From the NCBI GenBank assembly GCA_963800275.1, contig CAWDAI010000002.1, positions 124,001-188,000 on the forward strand: a stretch of DNA of 64,000 nt. The letters run 5' to 3'. This DNA comes from JAFMJV01 sp963800275 (GTDB lineage Bacteria > Chloroflexota > Limnocylindria > Limnocylindrales > CSP1-4). The notes beneath the pieces were generated by a model. The model was not told the DNA's origin. It ran no database searches and worked only from the letters and a program-made list of their open reading frames with translations. The position numbers and the translations under genes are program-made. This document shows positions 18,000 through 26,717 of this stretch, in pieces. The stretch's first letter is position 1. The number at the start of each line of letters is the position of its first letter.

Positions 18000-19682
18000 A
18001 TGGCAGTGAAGCGCGCTCCCAGGTCGAGCACGGAGGTGCTCCGCGTGGTGGCCCTCGGCGGTCTCGGCGAGATCGGCAAGAACATGACCGTGTTCGAGTT
18101 CGGTGGCCAGATCATCGTGGTCGACTGCGGCCTGGCCTTCCCCGAGGAGGAGATGTACGGGATCGACATCGTCATCCCCGACATCGACTACCTCAAGGGC
18201 AAGCGCGACCAGGTGGTCGCGTTCGTCATCACCCACGCCCACGAGGACCACGTCGGGGCCCTGCCCTACGTGTTGCCCGAGTTCCCGGGCGTGCCGGTCT
18301 ATGCCTCCACGCTGGCCCGCGGGCTGCTGGGCAACAAGGTCAAGGAGCACAAGCTCCGTAACAACCCGCTCAAGGCGCTCGAGCCGGGCCAGACCGTGGA
18401 GCTGGGCAACTTCGACGTCACCGCCTTCCGCATCGGCCACTCCATCCCCGACGCCATGGGCTTGCGCATCCGCACGCCCTTCGGCGACATCGTCCACACC
18501 GGTGACTTCAAGTTCGACCAGACGCCGGTAGACGGCAAGCCCGCCGACTTCCAGGACATCGCGGCCTTCGGCGAGGAGGGCGTCCTCTGTCTGCTGAGCG
18601 ATTCGACACGTGCGGAGGTGCCCGGCTACACGCCCTCCGAACGCACCGTGGGGGAGGCCTTCCACGACATCATGGAGGGGCTCGACGGCCGCGTCATCGT
18701 GGCCACGTTCGCTTCCAACATCGCTCGTGTCCAGCAGGTCTTCGATGCCAGTGAGACCTTCGGCCGGCAAGCCGCCGTCCTCGGTCGCTCGATGGAGCAG
18801 AACACGCGCATCGCGCAGGACCTCGGCTACCTGCGGCCGCCTTCCACGGGTCTCGTGCCCAAGGGCAAGATCGGCTCGGTGCCCGATGAGCGGCTGACCA
18901 TCGTGACCACGGGTGCCCAGGGTGAGCCCATGGCCGGCCTGGCGCGCATGGCCAACAACGAGAACCGATTCGTCGAGATCAAGCCCGGCGACACCGTCAT
19001 CGTCAGTGCCAGCCCCATCCCCGGGAACGAGGAGTACGTGGCGCGCACCGTGGACAACCTCTTCCGGGCTGGTGCCAACGTCTACTACCACGCCATCAAG
19101 CGGGCACATGTCTCGGGCCACGCCAGCCAGGAAGAGCTGAAGCTCATGCTCAACCTGACCAAGCCCAAGTACATCATCCCGGTGCACGGCGAGTTCCGCA
19201 TGCTCGTGCAGCACGGTCGCCTGGCCCAGGAGATCGGCCTGGCGCCGGAGAACATCCTCATCCTCGAGAATGGCCAACCGGTCGAGTTCCTCGCCGATGG
19301 CAGCGCCCGGCGAGGGGAGCAGGTGGAGGCCGGCAAGGTCTACGTGGACGGGGTCTCCGTGGGCGAGGTCGGTGACATCGTCCTGCGTGACCGTCGAGCG
19401 CTGGCCAAGGACGGCATGTTCCTCGTGGTGGTCACCGTGGACAAGCAGCACGGCCGGCTGGTGGGCGAGCCCGAGATGGTCACCCGCGGCTTCGTCTCGC
19501 CCTCCGACGAGAAGCTCCTCGCCGGCTCGGCGGCGCGCATCGCGGCCGCCTTCCAGAAGCCCGGCGCCCATTTCTCGGACCCGGGACTCTTGAAGGCCCA
19601 GATCAAGGACACACTCTCCGCCTACCTCTACGAGCAGACTCGGCGGCGCCCGATGGTGTTCCCGGTCATCGTCGAGGTCTAG
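18000..19682 (+). CDS. rnj: Ribonuclease J
   Basis: A metallo-beta-lactamase/beta-CASP RNase with 5'-3' exo- and endonuclease activity, central to RNA decay in bacteria that lack RNase E. The zinc motif H79-A-H-E-D-H84 is intact; HTGDFKFD, LLSDSTRAEVPGYTPSER and the beta-CASP part with HVSGHASQEELKLML follow. The C-terminal domain expected of RNase J is also present (560 residues in all). The ATG directly follows the TAG of the glycosylase gene, and ftsK starts 6 bases after its stop. Confidence 0.95.
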   Translation: MAVKRAPRSSTEVLRVVALGGLGEIGKNMTVFEFGGQIIVVDCGLAFPEEEMYGIDIVIPDIDYLKGKRDQVVAFVITHAHEDHVGALPYVLPEFPGVPVYASTLARGLLGNKVKEHKLRNNPLKALEPGQTVELGNFDVTAFRIGHSIPDAMGLRIRTPFGDIVHTGDFKFDQTPVDGKPADFQDIAAFGEEGVLCLLSDSTRAEVPGYTPSERTVGEAFHDIMEGLDGRVIVATFASNIARVQQVFDASETFGRQAAVLGRSMEQNTRIAQDLGYLRPPSTGLVPKGKIGSVPDERLTIVTTGAQGEPMAGLARMANNENRFVEIKPGDTVIVSASPIPGNEEYVARTVDNLFRAGANVYYHAIKRAHVSGHASQEELKLMLNLTKPKYIIPVHGEFRMLVQHGRLAQEIGLAPENILILENGQPVEFLADGSARRGEQVEAGKVYVDGVSVGEVGDIVLRDRRALAKDGMFLVVVTVDKQHGRLVGEPEMVTRGFVSPSDEKLLAGSAARIAAAFQKPGAHFSDPGLLKAQIKDTLSAYLYEQTRRRPMVFPVIVEV

Positions 19683-19688
19683 CCGCCG

Positions 19689-22160
19689 ATGGCCACGCGC
19701 AAGAAGAGCACCCGCACCTCGAGCCGTTCCCGGAGCAAGCGCAACCAGCCGCCCCGGGTGGACCCCGCGACGCTGCGCTCGGTCGCGGCCGTGGTGCTCA
19801 TCCTCGTGGGCGTCATCACGCTCATCGCGCTCTTCCTGCCAGGCGGCGGCATCCTCAATGGCTACGTGGATGGGTTCCTGCGGCCGCTCTTCGGCCAGGG
19901 GGCCTGGCTGCTGGGCATCCTGCTCATCGTGGCGGGCGTGCTCGTCGAGCGGGCACCCAGCGTGGACTACAGCTGGATCACGGTCGCGGTCGGTGGGCTC
20001 ATCGTGTTCATCGGCGGCCAGGGCCTGATCCACCTCTTCAGCGGCAAGGCCGACAGCACTGAGGACCTCAAGCAGGGTGGGGGAGCGCTGGGAGAGGCTC
20101 TCTCGTCCACGCTCTCCGACCTGGTCAGCCCCATCGGCGCTTTCGTGATCCTCGCGGGCATCGTGCTCGTGGGCCTGCTCCTGCTCTTCAACATCACGCT
20201 CGTTGCCTTCGTGACCCCGTTCGCGGAGGCCGGACGGGCCGTGCTGGCCGCGGGCCGGACGGGGGTCTCGGGCACGCAGGAGCGGGTGCGCGAACGGCGT
20301 GATACGCGGGCCCGCGTATCCGAGGTGACCGAGCCCGACAGGCCGTCCCGCGCCCGACGGCTGCTGGCGCGAGATCCCGCGCCCGAGCTGCCGACGCCCA
20401 CGCCGAGTCCAGCTCCGGTCAGCCAGACGGTGTGGCAGGGCAGTGCCGTGAAGCGCGTCAACACCACCAGCGCCGGCGCGTCCGTCCCGACCATGGCGCC
20501 GGTCATGCCCCCTGCCTTCGACGGGTCCGGCGAGCCAGTGCCGAAGGCGGCGGGCAGCTCGCCTGTCGATCCTCTGGGCGCGGGCACTGGCACAGGGGCG
20601 GCGATGGAGAAGCCGGCCCTCTCCGGCTATCGCCAGAGCGAGCGTGACGATGCCCATCCCGATGCCGCGGCCGTCGCTCGCCGCCGGCTGCATCAGAGAC
20701 GGTGGCGGCTGCCGAGCGTGGCGCTGCTGGATCCGACGACCGAGACCGCCGACGCCAAGCGTCACGATCACGAGCGCAACGTGCGCATCATCGAGGAGAA
20801 GCTGCGTTCGTTCTCCATCCCGGCCACGGTCGTGGGCACCAACACCGGCCCGGTCGTGACCCAGTACGAGGTCCGGCCCGACGCACGCATCAAGCTCAGC
20901 CGCATCGAGGGCCTCGCCGACGACCTGGCCATGGCCCTGGCCGCCCGCAGCATCCGCATCGAGGCGCCCATCCCCGGTCGTGACGTGGTCGGCGTCGAGA
21001 TCCCCAACCACTCCTCTGAGATGGTCGGCTTCCGGGCCGTCTTCGAGGACGCCGAGATGGTCGACGCGACCAGCGAGCTGACCTTCGCGCTCGGCCGGGA
21101 CGTCTCGGGCAAGCCCTACGCGGTCGACCTCGGCCGCATGCCCCACCTGCTCATCGCGGGCGCCACCGGCTCGGGCAAGAGCGTCTGTGTCAACTCCATC
21201 GTGACCAGCATCCTCATGCGCGCCAAGCCGACGGAGGTGCGGTTCGTGCTGGTGGACCTCAAGCGCGTCGAGCTGGCGCCCTACGGCCAGATCCCGCACC
21301 TGTTGACCGACGTGATCATGGAGGCCCACGAGGCTCGGTCGGCGCTGGCCTGGGCGGTGGGGGAGATGGAGGAGCGCTACAAGCTGCTGGCCAGGTCGAC
21401 CTCGCGCAACATCGCCTCCTACAACCAGCGTCCGGACCTGGACCCGACCGACCGCATGCCCTACATCGTGCTCATGATCGACGAGCTGGCCGACCTCATG
21501 ATCCAGGAGGGCCGCAAGGTCGAGGAGCCCATCGTCAAGCTGGCCCAGAAGGCTCGCGCGGTGGGCATCCACCTGGTGCTGGCCACGCAGCGTCCCAGCG
21601 TCAACGTGGTCACCGGTCTCATCAAGGCCAACGTGCCCAGCCGCATCGCCTTCGCCATGGCTTCCAACGTGGACAGCCGGACGGTGCTCGACCAGCCCGG
21701 GGCGGAGGACCTGATCGGCCGTGGGGACATGCTCTACCAACCCGCCGACCTGCCGCGTCCGGTGCGCATCCAGGGCGTCTTCGTCTCCGATGCCGAGGTC
21801 AAGGCCGTGACTGACTTCTGGCGCGAGCAGGAGCCGGAGCCGCCCTACGATCCCGCCGTCCTGGCCGGCTCGGGTGACGTCGACGACGGCGAGAACGGCG
21901 AGTTCGCCTGGCTGGCCAAGCTGGCCGAGGACGAGCTCACACCCCGCGCGGCGGAGCTGGTCCTCCTCACCGGCAAGGCCAGCACCTCGATGATGCAGAC
22001 CAAGCTGAAGGTCGGCTTCAACCGCGCCAGCCGCATCATGGAAGAGCTCGAGCGGGTCGGGGTGGTGGGACCCCAGGACCCGCGCAACCCGGCCGTCCCA
22101 CGTGCGGTCTATGGGCCGGAGAACTGGCTCAAGGGCCCCGAGGACGCGGACGCGATCTGA
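19689..22160 (+). CDS. ftsK: DNA translocase FtsK/SpoIIIE
   Basis: FtsK pumps chromosomal DNA through the closing septum. The 823-residue protein has a basic N-terminus, four hydrophobic segments between about residues 35 and 180, a proline-rich linker, and a C-terminal RecA-like motor. Walker A is GATGSGKS at 491-498; Walker B lies in YIVLMIDELADLM. The last 65 residues form the winged-helix gamma domain (LLTGKASTSMMQTKLKVGFNRASRIMEELE) that reads KOPS-like polarity sequences. It is in operon-like spacing after rnj; the rodZ-like gene follows after 138 bases that hold no clear promoter beyond a weak TAGACT at 22227. Confidence 0.95.
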   Translation: MATRKKSTRTSSRSRSKRNQPPRVDPATLRSVAAVVLILVGVITLIALFLPGGGILNGYVDGFLRPLFGQGAWLLGILLIVAGVLVERAPSVDYSWITVAVGGLIVFIGGQGLIHLFSGKADSTEDLKQGGGALGEALSSTLSDLVSPIGAFVILAGIVLVGLLLLFNITLVAFVTPFAEAGRAVLAAGRTGVSGTQERVRERRDTRARVSEVTEPDRPSRARRLLARDPAPELPTPTPSPAPVSQTVWQGSAVKRVNTTSAGASVPTMAPVMPPAFDGSGEPVPKAAGSSPVDPLGAGTGTGAAMEKPALSGYRQSERDDAHPDAAAVARRRLHQRRWRLPSVALLDPTTETADAKRHDHERNVRIIEEKLRSFSIPATVVGTNTGPVVTQYEVRPDARIKLSRIEGLADDLAMALAARSIRIEAPIPGRDVVGVEIPNHSSEMVGFRAVFEDAEMVDATSELTFALGRDVSGKPYAVDLGRMPHLLIAGATGSGKSVCVNSIVTSILMRAKPTEVRFVLVDLKRVELAPYGQIPHLLTDVIMEAHEARSALAWAVGEMEERYKLLARSTSRNIASYNQRPDLDPTDRMPYIVLMIDELADLMIQEGRKVEEPIVKLAQKARAVGIHLVLATQRPSVNVVTGLIKANVPSRIAFAMASNVDSRTVLDQPGAEDLIGRGDMLYQPADLPRPVRIQGVFVSDAEVKAVTDFWREQEPEPPYDPAVLAGSGDVDDGENGEFAWLAKLAEDELTPRAAELVLLTGKASTSMMQTKLKVGFNRASRIMEELERVGVVGPQDPRNPAVPRAVYGPENWLKGPEDADAI

Positions 22161-22298
22161 CGCGGACGGCAGCCCAGGCCACCAAACCTTCACCCAAGTC
22201 GGTGTCCACGCAGCGCTGATAGCGGGTAGACTTGGACGCGATGCCGCGGCTGCCGTGGTCGGGGCGTCGCCGTGAACGAGTGAGGGCTCCATCGCCGG

Positions 22299-23696
22299 AT
22301 GACCGCGCGCCAAGATGCACGCGTCAGGACTCGAGCGACGAGCGGGGACAGCTGGTCCTTCGAGACCCAGCGTGCCCCCCATGTCGGCGAGATCCTGCAG
22401 ACCGCCCGCGAACGCAAGGGCGTCGATCTGTCTCGCGCAGAGCGCGAGACGAAGATCCGTGCCCGTCACCTCATGGCGCTCGAGAGCGGGGATATCGCGG
22501 ACCTCCCCGCACCGGTCTATGCCAAGGGCTTCCTGCGCAACTACTCGACCTACCTCGGCCTCGATGCCGACGAGATGCTCGACCGTTGGCGCGTAGAGAC
22601 CGACCAGCCCCGCTCGGCGGACAAGCCCAGCTTCAAGCCGCCGCCCCAGCCCATCACTGCCCCCAGCCGCGGCTTCAAGCTCACCAGCGGGCTGGTGGTG
22701 GCCCTCGTCCTGGCCGCCATCGTCTTCGCCTTCGTGGGCTACGTCGGACTGCAGCTGGTGCGTTTCACCCAGAACCCGGAGATCGAGCTCATCGGCCCGG
22801 CGATCCGTCAGCTGCAGCCGGGCGCCGATCCCTTCGTGACCCTGCGTGGCACGGGCAGCGCCAACTCGGTCATCACCGCCACCGGTGCTGATACCGGCAC
22901 CGCGGAGCAGATCGTGCGCACCTCCGACGCTGACGCCGGCGGTGCCTGGAGCGTGACCCTGCCCGTGGTCAAGGGGGAGAACCACTTCACGATCATGGGC
23001 CGCGACCCGGAGACGGCACGAGATTCGGTGCCCCTGGAGGTCATCGTGTCGGTGCCGGTGCAGGACGACTCGCTGCCCAAGGGCGACCTCGGGCCGGTCC
23101 TCCCGGAGGGCGTGGCGGACACGAACATCACCGGCATCCCCTCGGCCGAGCTGACCCTGCTCGAGCCGCAGAAGGGGCTCAAGACGAAGAACGGCAAGCT
23201 CAAGGTCAGCGGCACCAGCGACGCCGAGACCGTGACCATCAGCTTCAAGTGGCGGGGCAACGCCAATGCGGCCAAGAAGGCGCCGGCGCCCCAGGCCCTG
23301 CCCGTCAAGGACGGGGTCTTCCGCGGCAAGTTCCTGCTGCCCAAGGGTCGCTGGGTGGTCTGGGCCAGCGCCTCGATCGACGGCGGCTATCCGGCGGTGG
23401 AAGAGGTCGCCGTCCGTTCGCTGAAGGACAAGATGGAGGTCACGGTCGAGGCGGTCGATGGCAAGACGCGCGTGAAGCTGTCTACGCCCGACGGCGAGGT
23501 CATGGACGAGAAGGTGTTGCTGACCAAGGGCAGGTCCAAGACCTGGAACGTCGATCCGGACGTGATCCTGCGCGTCGGCAACGCCAAGGCCGCCAACGTC
23601 ACCGTCGATGGCGAGGCCTACGGCCCGATGGGTGACAAGGCGCTCCCGGTCGAGTGGCGGATCAAGCAGGGTGAGCGACCACGGGAGCTCGACTGA
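22299..23696 (+). CDS. RodZ-like HTH/transmembrane protein with DUF4115-type domain
   Basis: Cytoskeleton-linked shape protein of RodZ type. Residues 25-100 form a HipB/XRE-like helix-turn-helix (VGEILQTARERKGVDLSRAERETKIRARHL, AKGFLRNYSTYLGLD). One transmembrane helix follows at about 130-154. The outer part has two Ig/glucodextranase-like beta domains, then the DUF4115-type end with GNAKAANVTVDGEAYGPMGD. In rod-shaped bacteria RodZ couples MreB to the wall synthesis machinery. At 465 residues it is longer than E. coli RodZ because of the extra beta domains. Start codon ATG at 22299 is the first in frame; no strong ribosome site is seen. Confidence 0.85.
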   Translation: MTARQDARVRTRATSGDSWSFETQRAPHVGEILQTARERKGVDLSRAERETKIRARHLMALESGDIADLPAPVYAKGFLRNYSTYLGLDADEMLDRWRVETDQPRSADKPSFKPPPQPITAPSRGFKLTSGLVVALVLAAIVFAFVGYVGLQLVRFTQNPEIELIGPAIRQLQPGADPFVTLRGTGSANSVITATGADTGTAEQIVRTSDADAGGAWSVTLPVVKGENHFTIMGRDPETARDSVPLEVIVSVPVQDDSLPKGDLGPVLPEGVADTNITGIPSAELTLLEPQKGLKTKNGKLKVSGTSDAETVTISFKWRGNANAAKKAPAPQALPVKDGVFRGKFLLPKGRWVVWASASIDGGYPAVEEVAVRSLKDKMEVTVEAVDGKTRVKLSTPDGEVMDEKVLLTKGRSKTWNVDPDVILRVGNAKAANVTVDGEAYGPMGDKALPVEWRIKQGERPRELD

Positions 23697-23701
23697 GCAC
23701 G

Positions 23702-24196
23702 TTGGCGAACGACGGCCCGGTCCAGCTGGCCGGCCGACTGCAGGCCCTGGCCCTGGCCGCGGGTGTCTCGGTCGGAACCGCCGAATCGTGCACCGGCGGG
23801 CTCGTGGGCCACGCCATCACCGCCCATGCCGGCTCAAGCGAGTACTACCGGGGCGGCGTCGTCAGCTACAGCGACGAGCTCAAACGGTCGCTGCTGGGCG
23901 TGCCCGCCGAGACGCTCGACGCACACGGGGCCGTCTCCGCGCAGGTGGCCGTGGCCATGGCCGAAGGCGCGCGCGAGCGGCTGGGCTGCGACTTCACGGT
24001 CGCGGTCACGGGCGTGGCCGGACCGGGCGGCGGGACCGAGGCCAAGCCGGTCGGCCTGACCTACGTGGCCGTGGCCGGCCCCACCGGCAGCCGCGTGCAG
24101 CGCTATGCCTGGGACGGCGACCGGACGGGGAACAAGGAGCACAGCGCGATGGTCGCGCTCGGGCTCCTGATCGAGGCCATCGGGGCCGGGCAATGA
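23702..24196 (+). CDS. pncC: CinA C-terminal-type nicotinamide-nucleotide amidase
   Basis: A 164-residue stand-alone CinA C-terminal domain, which deamidates NMN in pyridine nucleotide recycling. Family segments are VGTAESCTGGLVGHAIT, YYRGGVVSYSDELKRSLLGV, GAVSAQVAVAMAEGARE and AVTGVAGPGGGTEAKPVGL. No CinA N-terminal domain is attached. The start is a TTG 6 bases after the rodZ-like stop. The stop overlaps the start of the next gene (ATGA). Confidence 0.92.
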   Translation: MANDGPVQLAGRLQALALAAGVSVGTAESCTGGLVGHAITAHAGSSEYYRGGVVSYSDELKRSLLGVPAETLDAHGAVSAQVAVAMAEGARERLGCDFTVAVTGVAGPGGGTEAKPVGLTYVAVAGPTGSRVQRYAWDGDRTGNKEHSAMVALGLLIEAIGAGQ

Positions 24197-25683
24197 TCCG
24201 CGGCACGCCAGATATCGCCCGGGGACTGGCTCCGGCACGCGCGGCGCGACCCATCGCTCCCGGTGAGCGGGTCCACGTGGTGGGGGCGGCAGGTGCGGGA
24301 GCCTCGGCCGCGACGTTGCTGATCCAGGCCGCGGGTGGCGATCCCGACGGCTGCGACCCGGGAGCCCCCAACAAGTACACCGCCGCTCTCGCGGAGCGTG
24401 GGATCCCCGTGGCCGATCATCACGACGCAGCACACATCACGGGCGGTCGGCCCTCGCGCCTGGCCGTGACCAAGGCCCTCACATCGGTCGAGCCGGACCA
24501 CCCGGAGCTGGTTGCGGCGCGGGACGCGGGGATCCCCATCGAGGCCTGGCAGCAGGCGGTCGCTGACGCGGCGGCCAGCCAGGGCGGCCGGCTGCTGGCC
24601 GTGGCGGGCACCCACGGCAAGTCGACCTCGACAGGCTGGCTGGTGCACCTGCTCATCAGGGCCGGCCGCGACCCGGGCGCCTTCGTCGGGGCACTGCTGC
24701 CGTCGGCGATCACCGGCGGGACGCCCGCCACTGCACGCTGGGGGGCCGGCGATGCCTTCGTCGTCGAGGCTGACGAGTACGCCGGCAATTTCGATCCCTA
24801 CCGGCCCGACCTCGCTGTCGTGCTCAACGCGGATTGGGACCATCCCGACGTCTTCGCCGATCGCACCGCGGTGGTGGACGTCTTCGAGTCCTGGCTGCGG
24901 GCGCCCGGCGCAGAAGCGCGTCGCGTGGTCGTGCACACAGGTGACCTGGGTGGGCGCGAGCTGGCCGACCGCCTGTCCGACTGGACCGATCGCGTGGTCA
25001 CCGTCGGACCCGACGAGGATGAGGCCGCGGACGTCCGCTACCGCCTCGACGGGTCGCGGTTGTGGCTGTCCGGGTTGCCGGCTGCCGACCGCCAGGTGAC
25101 TGCACCCATGGGCCTGGCCGGCGCCCACAATGCGGCGAACGCCGCGTGCGTCGCGGGCGTGGCCGCCCTCTTTGGGTTGGGCGCTGACGAGATCGCCGAC
25201 GGCCTGGCCGGCTACACCGGGGTCGGGCGGCGCTTCGATGTCAGGGGCGAGCCCGGAGGCGTACTCATCATCGACGACTACGGCCACCACCCCACAGCCA
25301 TTCGCGCCACCATCGCGACCGTGCGTTCGGGCTACCCGGGTCGACGCCTGTGGGTGGCCCACGAGCCGCTCACCTTCCACCGCGCTGCGGCCATGTCCGA
25401 CGAGCTGGCGTCGGCCCTGGCCGAGGCCGACGAGGTCGTCATCGCCGACATCTGGGCCGGCCGTGACCCCGACCGGACGATCGCCAGCGCGGCCGGGCTG
25501 GCGGCGCGGGTGACCGCGCTCAGCGGTCGTCCGGTGTCTGCGCCGGGCAGCCCCGAGGCGACCGCCGACGAGCTCGCGAGCCGGGTGCGCGCCGGCGATG
25601 TGGTCCTGGTCCTCGGCGGCGGGCGCTCGTACGTCATCGCGGATCGGCTCGTCTCGCTGCTGGCGGAGAGCGGCGACGGGTAG
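24193..25683 (+). CDS. murC: Mur ligase of MurC type (UDP-N-acetylmuramate-L-alanine ligase)
   Basis: A three-domain ATP-dependent amide ligase of 496 residues. The N-terminal Rossmann-like domain begins HVVGAAGAGASAATLL. The ATP loop AGTHGKSTSTG has Lys143. Further MurC features are VVEADEYAGNFDPYRPDLAVVLNADWDHPD, HNAANAACVAG, GVGRRFDVRGE and IDDYGHHPTAIRATI. It should add L-alanine to UDP-MurNAc in the cytoplasm. Some positions differ from textbook MurC (for example PLTFHR where PHTYSR is common), so a Mpl-like or divergent ligase is possible. No other mur gene is nearby, and it is coupled to the amidase gene by a 4-base overlap. Confidence 0.8.
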   Translation: MIRGTPDIARGLAPARAARPIAPGERVHVVGAAGAGASAATLLIQAAGGDPDGCDPGAPNKYTAALAERGIPVADHHDAAHITGGRPSRLAVTKALTSVEPDHPELVAARDAGIPIEAWQQAVADAAASQGGRLLAVAGTHGKSTSTGWLVHLLIRAGRDPGAFVGALLPSAITGGTPATARWGAGDAFVVEADEYAGNFDPYRPDLAVVLNADWDHPDVFADRTAVVDVFESWLRAPGAEARRVVVHTGDLGGRELADRLSDWTDRVVTVGPDEDEAADVRYRLDGSRLWLSGLPAADRQVTAPMGLAGAHNAANAACVAGVAALFGLGADEIADGLAGYTGVGRRFDVRGEPGGVLIIDDYGHHPTAIRATIATVRSGYPGRRLWVAHEPLTFHRAAAMSDELASALAEADEVVIADIWAGRDPDRTIASAAGLAARVTALSGRPVSAPGSPEATADELASRVRAGDVVLVLGGGRSYVIADRLVSLLAESGDG

Positions 25684-25686
25684 AAT
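25681..25686 (+). promoter_or_regulatory. Candidate -10 box for a leaderless transcript
   Basis: TAGAAT overlaps the murC stop codon and ends 6 bases before the GTG of the next gene. Transcription would start at or beside that GTG, and there is no Shine-Dalgarno between them. The -35 position (25658-25663, TGCTGG) is weak. Confidence 0.4.
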
Positions 25687-25692
25687 GCGGCT

Positions 25693-26115
25693 GTGCCCAC
25701 GACACTGACGCCCGGCGACGGGCAGGACCTGCTCGCGCGCTTCAAGTCCGCATGGGAGGGACGCGATCCCGAGTCCATGCTGGAGCTCTATGCTGAGCGC
25801 GCCGAGTACCGGCTCGATCCGTTCATGGAACCGCTGGTCGGCCTGAATGCCATCCGTGAACACTGGAACGCCGTCGTGGCCTCACAGGATCACATCGAGT
25901 TCGACGCCGAACGCGTCTGGGTATCCGGTCGGACCGTGCTGGCCAGCTGGCACGCCGCGCTCACCCGTCGCGGGAGCGCGGACCGGGTGCGAGTCCGCGG
26001 CTTCAGCACGATGGAGCTCGATGGCCAGGGTCGGATCGAGCGTATGCGCGATTGGCCGGTCGAGCGCTTGGTGGGCATCGACAGCAGCTACAAGCATCCC
26101 GCAACGGAGGCATAG
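25693..26115 (+). CDS. NTF2-like (SnoaL-type) small protein
   Basis: A 140-residue alpha+beta barrel protein. The pattern is that of NTF2-like folds: an N-terminal helix DLLARFKSAWEGRDPESMLELYAERAEYRLDPF, then GLNAIREHWNAVV and four beta strands ending VRGFSTMELDGQGRIERMRDW. The family includes ketosteroid isomerases, polyketide cyclases and non-enzymatic binders; no diagnostic catalytic pair can be assigned, so function is open. The GTG start has no ribosome site but a -10-like TAGAAT just upstream, suggesting a leaderless message. yajQ follows in 2 bases. Confidence 0.7.
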   Translation: MPTTLTPGDGQDLLARFKSAWEGRDPESMLELYAERAEYRLDPFMEPLVGLNAIREHWNAVVASQDHIEFDAERVWVSGRTVLASWHAALTRRGSADRVRVRGFSTMELDGQGRIERMRDWPVERLVGIDSSYKHPATEA

Positions 26116-26117
26116 CG

Positions 26118-26615
26118 ATGGCAGGCAACGTCTCCTTCGATGTGGTCAGCGAGTTCGACCGGCAGGAGTTGGTCAACGCGCTCGACCAGGTGCGACGCGA
26201 AGTCGCGACGCGCTATGACTTCAAGGGCGCCAAGGTGGAGATCGACCTCAACCCCAGCGACGTCACGGTGGTGACCAATTCGGAGATGCGTTCGGCGGCC
26301 ATCGCAGACCTCGTCGGCTCCAAGGCCGTGCGTCGCGGGCTGTCGCTCAAGGTCTTCGACTGGGGCGAGGTGCAGCCCGCCGGGGGCATGTCCTACAAGC
26401 AGGTGGCGAGGCTGCGGGAGGGCCTGCCCGAGGACGTCGCCAAGAAGGTCACCAAGCTCATCCGCGACGAGTTCCCCAAGTGCAAGGGACAGATCCAGGG
26501 CGGGGCGGTGCGCGTGAGCGGCAAGTCCAAGGATGACCTCCAGCGTGTCATCACCCGTCTCAGAGAGGTGGGGGAGGACTACCCTGTGGCCTTGCAGTTC
26601 AAGAACTACCGATAG
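26118..26615 (+). CDS. yajQ: YajQ family nucleotide-binding protein
   Basis: A 165-residue YajQ (DUF520) protein, two ferredoxin-like domains that bind nucleotides; in some bacteria it is a cyclic-di-GMP receptor. It starts NVSFDVVSEFDRQELVNALDQ and contains ATRYDFKGAKVEIDL and a C-terminal KLIRDEFPKCKGQIQGGAVRVSGKSKDDLQ. The GGAGG at 26106-26110 fixes the ATG at 26118. It is 9 bases upstream of a microprotein gene. Confidence 0.95.
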   Translation: MAGNVSFDVVSEFDRQELVNALDQVRREVATRYDFKGAKVEIDLNPSDVTVVTNSEMRSAAIADLVGSKAVRRGLSLKVFDWGEVQPAGGMSYKQVARLREGLPEDVAKKVTKLIRDEFPKCKGQIQGGAVRVSGKSKDDLQRVITRLREVGEDYPVALQFKNYR

Positions 26616-26623
26616 GGTCCGTC

Positions 26624-26716
26624 ATGATCGACACCCAGGGGCGGGCGGCCCGGCTCGTCCTGGCGATCCTCGCCATCTTCATCGTCCTGGCCCTCATCTT
26701 CACCATGGTGTACTAG
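26624..26716 (+). CDS. 30-residue single-pass membrane microprotein
   Basis: A short ORF fits exactly between yajQ and the thiamine-diphosphate enzyme gene. It encodes ten polar residues (MIDTQGRAAR) followed by about 18 hydrophobic ones (LVLAILAIFIVLALIFTM) and VY. This is a single predicted transmembrane helix with two arginines on the cytoplasmic side. The gap to the GTG of the next gene is one base. The ribosome site is weak (ATAGGG). I do not recognise a family; the reasons to call it are its fit between neighbours and its clean membrane-helix composition. Confidence 0.55.
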   Translation: MIDTQGRAARLVLAILAIFIVLALIFTMVY

Positions 26717-26717
26717 C

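Noticed and set aside
16833..22985. A 2050-codon open frame on the minus strand
   Set aside because: It lies opposite asd, the glycosylase, rnj, ftsK and the rodZ-like gene. Its His/Gly/Asp/Arg-rich composition is what reverse reading of GC-rich genes gives, and it has no domain.
23608..24192. Long in-frame extension upstream of the MurC-like ATG
   Set aside because: It runs through the rodZ-like and CinA-type genes in another frame and is Arg/Gly-rich without motifs; the ATG at 24193 gives the family N-terminus and the ATGA overlap.
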